DNA of 17,044 nucleotides, from NCBI GenBank assembly GCA_026392135.1, contig JAPLCR010000299.1:5894-22937 (forward strand), written 5' to 3'. A model generated the notes under the pieces. It saw nothing but the letters and a program-made list of their open reading frames with translations, did no database searches and was not told the DNA's origin. Below are positions 1-6,740 of the stretch, in pieces. This DNA comes from Armatimonadota bacterium (GTDB lineage Bacteria > Armatimonadota > Chthonomonadetes > Chthonomonadales > Chthonomonadaceae). Both the position numbers and the translations under genes were made by a program. The first letter of the stretch is position 1; each line of letters opens with the position of its first letter.

Positions 1-578
1 GCATCAATACCTATATTGGCTTGGGCACTTGTCCGAATAACGCGATACCCCAACCCCTCAAACGCATGGAACGCCCTCTCGAAGGTCGCAATATCTACAA
101 GGTCACACTTGTTTGCAATCAGCAGAGGTTCGACTTCATAGTACTCTGCCGCCACAATCCAACGGTCTATTCGCCACGGGTCAGGGTTCGGCTCCGCGCA
201 AGCAAACACAATCACTATCTGGTCTAAATTTGTGATAAGGGTCTGCTCCATACCCCTGTCTACAGTACGTGCGAATCGTGTAACGCGGGGCAAAACCTCC
301 TCAATAACACCGCTTCCATTATCCGCAACAACAAACCGCACTCTGTCCCCAATAGCTACAGTATCTTTGGTATGGGGGCGCTTAGCGCGAGTAACACGAC
401 GAGCCACGCTGAGGCTTGTGTTATACGTAAAGTTCTTTTTGAGGTTTCCACGCAGAACACAACGGTACTGAGGCGCAGCCCCTCCCGCCTCCGAGATAAC
501 CTGCACAGTGTACTGCCCACTCGCGGCACGTAACACAATGCCTACGTGTTCCTCTCCTACGCCCTCTTGCACATTCAA
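1..578 (-). CDS. rsgA: RsgA, ribosome small-subunit-dependent GTPase A (3' end beyond window)
   Basis: RsgA is a circularly permuted GTPase that binds the 30S subunit and helps late 30S maturation. About 192 codons are visible. The N-terminal OB-fold region comes first, with VAIGDRVRFV and then a VLPRVTRFART segment. It is followed by NLDQIVIVFACAEP and RIDRWIVAAEYY, and by the G4 motif NKCDLV and a G5-like TSA. G4 before G1 is the permuted order of this family. The G1/G2/G3 motifs and the C-terminal zinc-finger region lie beyond base 1. The frame is open to the left edge. There is no ATG in a sensible place. The upstream in-frame stop is TAA at 609-611. Candidate starts are TTG at 578, which overlaps a preceding TGA as TTGA, and GTG at 572. 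An AAGGAG at 605-610 is spaced for a non-canonical AUC at 594-596. Family identity is firm; the exact start is not. The gene is divergent from efp. Confidence 0.88.
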   Translation of the reverse strand, partial: MNVQEGVGEEHVGIVLRAASGQYTVQVISEAGGAAPQYRCVLRGNLKKNFTYNTSLSVARRVTRAKRPHTKDTVAIGDRVRFVVADNGSGVIEEVLPRVTRFARTVDRGMEQTLITNLDQIVIVFACAEPNPDPWRIDRWIVAAEYYEVEPLLIANKCDLVDIATFERAFHAFEGLGYRVIRTSAQANIGID

Positions 579-664
579 ATCAGGCTTTGCTTCGATAGAG
601 ATTTCTCCTTAACAACCATACGCTCAATGATGGGATAGCGAAAGCTGTCTATAGCAGCTCTCAT
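575..664 (-). CDS. Possible 29-codon leader ORF upstream of rsgA
   Basis: A short ORF starts at ATG 664. A GAGGAG at 675-680 is ten bases upstream, which is a good ribosome-binding site. It ends in a TGA at 575-577 that overlaps a TTG in the rsgA frame (576-578), giving a TTGA stop-start overlap. The peptide begins MRAAIDSF and ends KQSLI. I recognise no family. It could be a real leader that couples translation to rsgA, which itself lacks a well-spaced start. It could also be the displaced N-terminus of rsgA after a frameshift, or chance. The support is the RBS and the overlap only. Confidence 0.3.
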   Translation of the reverse strand: MRAAIDSFRYPIIERMVVKEKSLSKQSLI

Positions 665-865
665 ACTTATATCGCTCCTCACAGAGAAACCACTAAAGGG
701 AAGCGCGATAAACGACTATCCGCCATAGGTATCTGCCCCTCATGTTTCGGCAGCTCTCCTCCCTCCTCCTCCTTTCCTAAAAATAGTTGAAAGCAGTGTA
801 ACGAAAACCCTGCCGGATACGTCTGATGAAGTAGTGTCCGCTTGGTGTGTTATGGGTGTGCCTCC

Positions 866-894
866 TTGTGCCTTACAGAGGGATGTGCTATAAT
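866..894 (+). promoter_or_regulatory. Predicted sigma70-type promoter of the efp operon
   Basis: The -35 element is TTGTGC at 866-871, then a 17-base spacer, then a perfect TATAAT at 889-894. The -10 is extended (TGC directly before it). Transcription would start near 901, giving a leader of about 64 bases before efp. The same 12-mer TGCTATAATGGA recurs in the arsR promoter of this window, which supports both predictions. Confidence 0.7.
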
Positions 895-949
895 GGATTA
901 TGCTATTTGTTGCTTTCAAACAAACAGCCACAAAGTCTATTGAGGTCTC

Positions 950-957
950 AAGGAGGT
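950..957 (+). promoter_or_regulatory. Ribosome-binding site of efp
   Basis: AAGGAGGT lies seven bases before a GTG at 965. This strong Shine-Dalgarno decides in favour of the GTG as the efp start, because no ATG is nearby in that frame. Confidence 0.8.
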
Positions 958-964
958 TTGAAAC

Positions 965-1531
965 GTGGCGAAAATTGATACTTCCGATTTCAAAAACGGC
1001 GTTTCCGTTATACTCGATGGTGATATCTATACGATTGTTTGGTTTCAGCACCATAAGCCCGGCAAAGGGGGCGCAGTCATGCGTACCAAGCTCAGAAACC
1101 TGAGAACAGGCGGGAATATGGAGAAGACCTTCAACGCGGGTGAGAAGTGCGAACAGGCGATACTAGAGCGACACCCGATGTCTTTCCTCTACCGTCAGGA
1201 CGACGAGTATATTCTGATGCACCCTGAAACGTATGAGCAGGTATCCGTTCCCCGTTCTGCATTTGGCGACACGGTAAAATATCTCAAGGATGGTATGGAA
1301 GTAAACGTCATTGAGCATAACGAAAAAATACTCGGTGCAGAAGTACCCTACTTCGTGGAGTTGGAAGTGATAGAGACTGCCCCAGATGTGCGTGGCGACA
1401 CGGCATCCGGCGGAGGCAAGCCCGCGACACTAGAGACGGGCGCAGTGATTACCGTTCCCTTCTTCGTGAAAGTGGGCGAAAAAGTAAAGGTGGATACGCG
1501 AGTCGACTCCTACCTTGAGCGCGTAAAGTAG
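965..1531 (+). CDS. efp: Elongation factor P
   Basis: EF-P enters the E site of stalled ribosomes and promotes peptide bond formation at polyproline stretches. The 188-residue length is normal. The KOW-like N-terminal domain starts MAKIDTSDFKNG. The tip loop HHKPGKGGA places Lys34 at the position modified in other bacteria (lysylation or 5-aminopentanol, depending on phylum). The central OB domain and a C-terminal OB domain with PATLETGAVITVPFFV follow; this last segment matches the EF-P signature region. The start is the GTG at 965, behind AAGGAGGT. It is the first gene of a co-directional run, with a 50-base gap to the next gene. In several phyla efp is followed by accB and accC; here an unknown gene intervenes and accC is absent from the window. 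No epmA, epmB or ymfI-type modification gene is visible nearby. Confidence 0.97.
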   Translation: MAKIDTSDFKNGVSVILDGDIYTIVWFQHHKPGKGGAVMRTKLRNLRTGGNMEKTFNAGEKCEQAILERHPMSFLYRQDDEYILMHPETYEQVSVPRSAFGDTVKYLKDGMEVNVIEHNEKILGAEVPYFVELEVIETAPDVRGDTASGGGKPATLETGAVITVPFFVKVGEKVKVDTRVDSYLERVK

Positions 1532-1581
1532 CAGTAACCACTTTTCACCCCCCAAGACAAGGCAGAAAGTGAGGAAAAGCG

Positions 1582-2778
1582 ATGCCCCCCTCCAATGAGT
1601 ATTCGCGTAGCGGTACTTTGCAGATGATACGTGATTTTGCGATGAAGGTTTTTCAAGTCACAGCACTCACTACCATCGCGCTTTTGGCGTGGTTTATGTG
1701 GGGAATTATATCAGGCAGTTTAGCGGATGTTCCCAAGCGCTCTTCCGCAGATCAGGTTCTGGTCATGCAGACGATACAGAACTTCTCATCGTATCTCAAC
1801 ATTAGCCTACTGTTGAACCTCATCAGCGGTGCTATCTGCTTCTACGATGAGAGTGCTTATGGGGTCGTCCTACTCATCATTGCTGGCTTCCTGGATTACG
1901 GAATGCAGTACTGTATGGATGCCGTGATAGGCAATACGAAAAGCCTTGTAGCAGGCAAAGCCTCCCATCTCTCTCTTGCGGCACTGCATCAATCCGCGCT
2001 GATGATTGCTGTCCCTGGTATCCTGCTCGTCATCTATAACATCATTGCGGCTCTAATGAACGCTGGAAATAGAAGCCTCGGCAACGCAACCCTCGGTAAG
2101 GGGATGGCAGCACAGCAGAATGCTCCATCCCCTATTGTAGGTGCATTCGCTCCATGCTGGCAACTCCCTTTCTGTAGAGCCGCAATTAAAGAGACCTGCC
2201 CTATCTACCATGCGAAAACGAAATGTTGGCAACAGGGCGTGGGCTGTATGTGTGAGCAGAACATCATCCAACTCGCCATGTCCACCGGTAAACAAAAAGT
2301 CTCTCAGGAAGAGTTGAGTGAGTCGAAGGGCTTCGTGGCATTGGGAGACCTCATTAATAAAGATGAGAAGGATATGCTCAAGAGCATTCCAACAAGGATA
2401 GGTCCACGTGGTGTAAAAATCCCTGTCAACCCCAATATCACCCCCCAACAACAGAAGGAGCGATGCCATAACTGCATCATCTACACCGAACACCAACGTC
2501 TAAAATATAACTTCTTCGCCCCCCTTGTTACACTCGCGATTCCGGTACTTGTGTTTTTGCAGTTTGAGAACCTGAAAGCCTTTGCAGGGCAGATGGTCGA
2601 AAAGTTCGATTCTATCATAGGTCACGTCACCCTCAACAGTGGTAAGGTGACCGATTTTTCGCAGAAAGTCGCAGGTTCGTTTAGTCTAGAGTTTATTCTG
2701 GTAATCTGTGCGACTCTCGTTCTGCTAACATGGAGCTTGCGATTCCTTGAGTACTGTGTATTCAAAATAAAAATTTGA
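1582..2778 (+). CDS. Cysteine-rich multi-pass membrane protein of unknown function
   Basis: I do not recognise a named gene. The 398 residues show about six hydrophobic segments: roughly 22-45, 72-88, 94-111, 138-160, 311-328 and 369-388. Between the fourth and fifth is a soluble loop of about 150 residues with eight cysteines: C192, C198, C206, C215, C222, C224, C295 and C298. The order CW-x4-C, then CPIY, then CW-x5-C-x-C, resembles the paired CW motifs of the small 'two-CW' cysteine domain seen in some bacterial signalling proteins. A final C-x2-C sits just before the fifth membrane segment. This suggests metal or Fe-S binding at the membrane surface, but that is inference. A GAGGA at 1571-1575 precedes the ATG. 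The gene lies between efp and accB, 13 bases from accB, so it is probably co-transcribed. Confidence 0.75.
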   Translation: MPPSNEYSRSGTLQMIRDFAMKVFQVTALTTIALLAWFMWGIISGSLADVPKRSSADQVLVMQTIQNFSSYLNISLLLNLISGAICFYDESAYGVVLLIIAGFLDYGMQYCMDAVIGNTKSLVAGKASHLSLAALHQSALMIAVPGILLVIYNIIAALMNAGNRSLGNATLGKGMAAQQNAPSPIVGAFAPCWQLPFCRAAIKETCPIYHAKTKCWQQGVGCMCEQNIIQLAMSTGKQKVSQEELSESKGFVALGDLINKDEKDMLKSIPTRIGPRGVKIPVNPNITPQQQKERCHNCIIYTEHQRLKYNFFAPLVTLAIPVLVFLQFENLKAFAGQMVEKFDSIIGHVTLNSGKVTDFSQKVAGSFSLEFILVICATLVLLTWSLRFLEYCVFKIKI

Positions 2779-2791
2779 GATTGGAGCCGAT

Positions 2792-3238
2792 ATGCAGGTT
2801 GAGGAGATAGAGCAACTCGTTTTGCTCGTGCGCGACTCAAAAATACGAGAGCTGACCCTACGCGAGGGCAGTTCTCGTATTACCATTCGTCAACCCAATA
2901 TAACTCTTGTTCCCCATTATGAGGGAGACCCCTTACAGGAGGCAGAGACTGCTGAGCAGGGCACAGCACTAACTGCGTATGAAGAGAGTGCGGAGGGAGA
3001 GCTAGACGACACGGTCTTCATCACCTCACCCTGTGTGGGATTTTTTCATCATGGCAAAAAGCCGATTGGCGTGGGCTCGAGCGTGATCGATGGGCAGGTC
3101 GTCGGCGTTATTGAGGCGATGAAGATACTCAATGAGGTACGCGCCCCTCAAAGCGGAATCGTTCGAGAGGTGCTGATTGAAGAGGGGCTTCCCGCCGAAT
3201 ACGGTCAACCTCTATTCATCATAGAGGCTACTGCATAG
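2792..3238 (+). CDS. accB: Biotin carboxyl carrier protein of acetyl-CoA carboxylase
   Basis: AccB carries the biotin that shuttles carboxylate between biotin carboxylase (AccC) and the carboxyltransferase (AccA/AccD) in the first step of fatty-acid synthesis. The N-terminal helix (EEIEQLVLLVRDSKIRELTL) is typical of the family. A variable acidic linker spans about residues 37-73. The C-terminal biotinyl domain holds VIEAMKILNEV, with Lys111 as the biotinylation site. Compared with E. coli, the 'thumb' insertion before this site appears about four residues shorter. Length (148) is normal. GGAG at 2783-2786 gives a good RBS. The usual partner accC does not follow; a pilin-like gene starts 15 bases after the stop. 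Confidence 0.95.
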   Translation: MQVEEIEQLVLLVRDSKIRELTLREGSSRITIRQPNITLVPHYEGDPLQEAETAEQGTALTAYEESAEGELDDTVFITSPCVGFFHHGKKPIGVGSSVIDGQVVGVIEAMKILNEVRAPQSGIVREVLIEEGLPAEYGQPLFIIEATA

Positions 3239-3253
3239 AGAGGAGTAAGGAAG

Positions 3254-3628
3254 ATGTCTAACAGACAAAATAGCTTGCAACACGGCTTTTCGCTTATCGA
3301 GATACTGGTAGTGCTTGCCGTGCTGACTATTCTTGGAGGTATAAGTTATAACTACCTTATTGGCGGCAAAGATAAGAACGGCGTAAAAATTAAAACACCC
3401 TATGAAGCCGGAAAATCTACGGCTTGCCTCATGAATCTTCAACAGGTGCGACTCGGTATCAAAAACTTCAAACTAGCCGATACTGATAATGAAAAGAACC
3501 CCGAAAGTTTTGCCGACCTCAAGTTCCCACGTGAGTCGCTTATCTGCCCCGATACCAAGCAGGAGTATGTCTACGATAAGGAGACGGGGGAGGCACACTG
3601 CCCCACACTAGGGCACGAGAAGAATTAG
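3254..3628 (+). CDS. Type IV pilin-like / type II secretion pseudopilin
   Basis: The protein has 124 residues. A class III signal peptide ends at Gly11, followed by FSLIEILVVLAVLTILGG. Glu16 (position +5 of the mature protein) is the conserved glutamate needed for methylation and assembly. A prepilin peptidase would cleave after Gly11. The mature protein is short, with the hydrophobic helix followed by a charged domain. A Cys pair in the C-terminal half (SLICPDT and AHCPTLG) could form a disulfide or a small metal site. An AGGAG and a second AAGGAAG precede the ATG. It starts 15 bases after accB, and the ATPase gene begins two bases after its stop, so it sits inside the operon. It could be a minor pilin, a T2SS/competence pseudopilin or a stand-alone surface protein; no assembly gene is in the window. 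Confidence 0.88.
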   Translation: MSNRQNSLQHGFSLIEILVVLAVLTILGGISYNYLIGGKDKNGVKIKTPYEAGKSTACLMNLQQVRLGIKNFKLADTDNEKNPESFADLKFPRESLICPDTKQEYVYDKETGEAHCPTLGHEKN

Positions 3629-3629
3629 C

Positions 3630-4757
3630 ATGGAGATTTACGATAGGCTAGAGAGCGTGAAAGTCAGCGGATGGAAGTCCATTCGCGAGATGGAAGAGCC
3701 GCTCAAGCTAAACAGCGTTAACGTGATGATTGGCGCGAATGGCGCGGGGAAATCGAATCTCCTCTCGTTTTTTCATCTGCTGAACAGCTTGGTGGGTGAG
3801 CAGTTAGCAGATTTTGTTAGGCGGAAAGTAGGAGGGGCGAATTCCGCTTTACACTATGGGGCGAAGCGAACCCCTGAAATGAGTGCGGAACTTGTTTTCA
3901 CGACGAGCAGAGGCGAAAACTCCTACTCGTTTGAACTTGGTTCTACGGTTGCTAACGAACTCGTTTTCACGAAAGAGCGGCTTCGCTTTAGTGCCGTGCT
4001 TAACGAGGGGCTTCCCTATGAGAAATCGCTTGGCGGCGGGTACGAGACTCGTCTTCGCGAAGAGAAAGAGAGAGGAAACAAGACAGCGGAGGTAGTGTAC
4101 GGGCTTTTAGCGCGTTGCAGACGCTATCACTTCCACGATACCTCTCCGGAGGCGAATATCAGTCTTCCCTGCGAGGTAACGTACAACTACTTCCTCTCTC
4201 CTGACGCGGGCAATCTCGCGGCAATGCTCTATTTTTATAAAAATCACCGCCCGCTCGCTTACCGTCGCATTGTTAGCGTATTGCGGAAAGTCGTTCCTCT
4301 GTTTGATGATTTTGACCTCCAACCCACGCCTGAGAACGAAAGACAGATTCGTTTGCAATGGAGGCAGAAAGAGAGCGACTATCCTTTCGCCTCCTATCAA
4401 ACTTCTGATGGCTCGTTACGAATGATGGCTCTCGCCACTCTCTTTTTGCAACCGGAAGAGAATCTCCCTCTCTTGATAGTTTTGGATGAGCCGGAGTTAG
4501 GGCTACACCCTTACGCCGTAGAGATTTTGGCGGAACTCATTCAATCTGTTTCTTACAGAACGCAGACTATTGTCGCTACGCAATCCCCATTTCTTATAAA
4601 CTATTTTCAGCCTGAAGATGTTATAGTAGTGGACACTGTTGATGGGGCATCTCAATTTCGGAGATTGGACAGCGTTCTCTTAGCGGACTGGTTAGAAGAT
4701 TACTCGCTCGGCGAGATTTGGGAAAAGAATGTTATTGGGGGAACTATTTTTCCATGA
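3630..4757 (+). CDS. AAA15/AAA_21-type ATPase (OLD / RecF-like ABC ATPase)
   Basis: This 375-residue P-loop ATPase is of the kind that pairs with Toprim-like nucleases. The N-terminal strand VKVSGWKSIREMEEPLKL leads to Walker A GANGAGKSN (Lys41). The ABC-type signature is SDGSLRMMALATLF (about 259-272). Walker B is LIVLDEP with Asp286 and Glu287, followed by ELGLHPYAVEIL. A late TQSPFLINYF (about 317-326) occupies the switch/sensor position. The Zn-hook or coiled coil of SMC/Rad50 is missing, so the insertion is short, as in AAA15 proteins. The start ATG lies two bases after the pilin stop, with GAGAAG upstream. Its stop TGA overlaps the next ATG (ATGA), so the two products are probably made in step. 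OLD-like systems and PARIS AriA use such ATPases in phage defence; that role here is inference. Confidence 0.85.
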   Translation: MEIYDRLESVKVSGWKSIREMEEPLKLNSVNVMIGANGAGKSNLLSFFHLLNSLVGEQLADFVRRKVGGANSALHYGAKRTPEMSAELVFTTSRGENSYSFELGSTVANELVFTKERLRFSAVLNEGLPYEKSLGGGYETRLREEKERGNKTAEVVYGLLARCRRYHFHDTSPEANISLPCEVTYNYFLSPDAGNLAAMLYFYKNHRPLAYRRIVSVLRKVVPLFDDFDLQPTPENERQIRLQWRQKESDYPFASYQTSDGSLRMMALATLFLQPEENLPLLIVLDEPELGLHPYAVEILAELIQSVSYRTQTIVATQSPFLINYFQPEDVIVVDTVDGASQFRRLDSVLLADWLEDYSLGEIWEKNVIGGTIFP

Positions 4758-5419
4758 AACATCTTTATGTGTTTTGCGAGGGCTCCAGCGAACAAGGGTT
4801 TTGCCGTCAGGTGCTGGTGCCACATCTGACTAAACAGAACACTCTTGTCTTTACGAAAAAAATCGCTAACTCTAGAGAACATGGAAAGATAACTCGCGGC
4901 GGTGTAAGTAACTATAAGGTTATCGCCAATGACATTCGCAATACATTAAAGGAGCGCCCAGGTCAAGAAGTTTTCTTTACTACGATGATTGACCTCTACG
5001 CCCTGCCGAAGAGTTTCCCGGAAGCGAACTGTACGCTCAATCCTGATAATCCCTATCCCTATCTGGCGGCGTTAGAGAAGAGCTTTTTTGAGGATATTGG
5101 CGATGAGCGGTTCATCCCCTATATCCAACTCTAAGAATATGAAACCCTGCTCTTTGCGAACCCTGATGTATTCAGTATCTTTGCAACGCCCACAAGTGGA
5201 ATTGTACGCCTCAAGGAAACGATTACACAATACAATGAGTTGTTGGAGCATATTGATGATGTAGCTACAACACACCCCAAAAAGCGTATTCAAGAAGCCT
5301 TTCGCGCCTACAAAGAGAGTAGCGATGGTCCAGACATTGCAGAACTCATTGGGCTTCCCACTCTCCGCGCAAAATGCCCCCATTTCAACGAGTGGATAAC
5401 GAAACTAGAGCAACTCTAA
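4754..5419 (+). pseudogene. DUF4276 family protein interrupted by an in-frame TAA
   Basis: Reading from ATG 4754 gives 126 residues, a TAA at 5132-5134, and then 94 more in-frame codons ending at TAA 5417-5419. Joined, the product would be 221 residues, the usual size for DUF4276. The first part has FCEGSSEQGF (Glu9, Glu13), like the N-terminal acidic motif of Toprim-type proteins, and TTMIDLYALP (Asp80). The break falls inside a family-typical segment, PYIQL-stop-EYETLLF. The second part carries KKRIQEAF, then IAELIGLPTLR and CPHFNEWITKLE, all characteristic of the family. TAA is an ordinary stop in this window. A truncated 126-residue protein would lack the C-terminal half. The lesion may be a true mutation, an assembly error or readthrough. 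DUF4276 genes usually follow an AAA ATPase, as here, with an ATGA overlap. Confidence 0.82.
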
Positions 5420-5477
5420 GAAGATTTAGAGGGTGTTTTAGGGCAGTTGGGTTCCGTGTACCTTCATAGTCTCGAAC

Positions 5478-6740
5478 CTAAAGATGCCAAGGAGCGCGAT
5501 AAGGGCGGAAGAGCCATCGGTTCGCCTCTTCGTCGCCCACAAAACGCTCTGTCTGCGGGTTCCAGCTCAGTTTGCGCCCCAATCGAATAGCGATATTTCC
5601 TAAGTGACACACCGTTACAGAGCGAAAGCCCGTCTCCGCGTCACATATAGGCAGTTGGCGCGTGCGAATTGAGTTCAGCCAGTTCTCATGGTGTTCCGCG
5701 CTTTCGTAGAGGTGAACATCGTTCGCACCCAGCTGTATCTCCAGGATATCGGGCGAGGAGGCTTCCAGAACCCCTCTATCCACAAATATCCAGCCGTTCG
5801 TCCCCACGAAGCGCACACCGCGCTGAAGGTTGCTACAGCGTAGACGTACCCCATTCGCATAGGTGTAGAGAATCTCAAATGAGGTCGCCGTATCAAAAGC
5901 CCCTTCCGTGGGAAACGTAGCGAACCCCTCAATCTCAACAGGCCCCGTTTCATCCATCCCAAGCCCCCACTGTGCAATGTCGTTGTGGTGCGCTCCCCAG
6001 TCAGTCATCATGCCACCGGAGTAGTCGTAAAACCAGCGAAAATTGAAGCCGAACCGGTCTGTTTGAAACGGTGTGAGGGGTGCAGGACCTGAGTACATCT
6101 TCCAGTCCAAGCCCAAAGGCGGGCTTGTAACACGGGTATCTCCCCCTTTGGGAGCACCGGAGAAACCGGTGTGTACAGTATGAACCTTCCCAATTTTCCC
6201 GCTTCGCACCAGTTCGCACGCATACCGGAACTTCGCATCGGAGCGTTGTTGGCTCCCCACTTGACAGATGCGCCCATACCTGCGAACCGCGTTAATGACG
6301 GGTCTACCCTCTCCAATCGAATGGATAAAGGGCTTCTCGCAGTAGATGTCTTTTCCTGCCTCTGCTGCATTTTTCGTGATCAGTGCGTGCCAGTGATCGG
6401 GGGTCGCAATCAGTACCGCATCAATATCTTTCCTGTCGAGAATATAGCGGTAGTCGTTGTACGCCGCGCACTGCTCCCCAATGCGCTTCTTCGTTTTGTT
6501 GCGGTAGGGTTCATACACATCGCACACGGCGAGAACATCTACGTCACGCCTACCCAGCAGCTTGTCGAGATGCGCGTTGCCCATGCCTCCTGCACCTATC
6601 AGCGCAACAGAGACACGATTCGAGACCGCCTGCCTCTGGGAGTTCCCCAGTACCTTTGAGGAAATAAAAGCGGGTATTAAGCTCGAAAAAAGTGTACTTT
6701 GTATCGCATTTCGGCGGGTGAAGAGAGGGGTTTGGCTCAT
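5478..6740 (-). CDS. Gfo/Idh/MocA family oxidoreductase with Tat-like signal
   Basis: This is a 420-residue NAD(P)-dependent oxidoreductase of the glucose-fructose oxidoreductase / myo-inositol dehydrogenase group, likely acting on a sugar or a related polyol. The N-terminus has TRRNAIQSTLF followed by a hydrophobic stretch, resembling a twin-arginine (Tat) signal and suggesting export with bound cofactor. The Rossmann motif is GAGGMG (49-54). The family motif EKP is at 135-137, within IYCEKPF. The C-terminal domain contains GGMMTDWGAHHND, typical of the substrate-side sheet. The ATG at 6740 overlaps the esterase TGA (ATGA) and has no good RBS of its own, so translation is probably coupled. 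The substrate cannot be deduced. The gene converges on the DUF4276 gene, with 58 bases between them and no clear terminator. Confidence 0.92.
   Translation of the reverse strand: MSQTPLFTRRNAIQSTLFSSLIPAFISSKVLGNSQRQAVSNRVSVALIGAGGMGNAHLDKLLGRRDVDVLAVCDVYEPYRNKTKKRIGEQCAAYNDYRYILDRKDIDAVLIATPDHWHALITKNAAEAGKDIYCEKPFIHSIGEGRPVINAVRRYGRICQVGSQQRSDAKFRYACELVRSGKIGKVHTVHTGFSGAPKGGDTRVTSPPLGLDWKMYSGPAPLTPFQTDRFGFNFRWFYDYSGGMMTDWGAHHNDIAQWGLGMDETGPVEIEGFATFPTEGAFDTATSFEILYTYANGVRLRCSNLQRGVRFVGTNGWIFVDRGVLEASSPDILEIQLGANDVHLYESAEHHENWLNSIRTRQLPICDAETGFRSVTVCHLGNIAIRLGRKLSWNPQTERFVGDEEANRWLFRPYRAPWHL

Larger units (their letters stand above)
579..964. other. Divergent rsgA/efp intergenic region
   Basis: This stretch separates rsgA from efp. 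It contains the possible leader ORF (575-664), the efp promoter (866-894) and the efp ribosome-binding site (950-957). Between 750 and 778 there is a pyrimidine-rich run of CCT repeats, which is purine-rich on the minus strand. I found no convincing rsgA promoter, tRNA or riboswitch. The only longer ORF here, antisense across the efp promoter, has no protein-like composition. Confidence 0.5.

Noticed and set aside
740..1054. Minus-strand ORF across the efp promoter and start
   Set aside because: It is antisense to the well-supported efp promoter, RBS and gene start, and its translation shows no family motif; its stop merely abuts a short ATG.
1538..1574. Possible terminator after efp
   Set aside because: The CACTTT/AAAGTG pairing has a loop of over 20 bases and no T-run, and the next gene is only 50 bases away with no promoter of its own seen.
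2053..2496. Minus-strand ORF of 147 codons inside the Cys-rich membrane gene
   Set aside because: The plus-strand gene fits the operon, has an RBS and membrane segments; the minus frame shows nothing recognisable.
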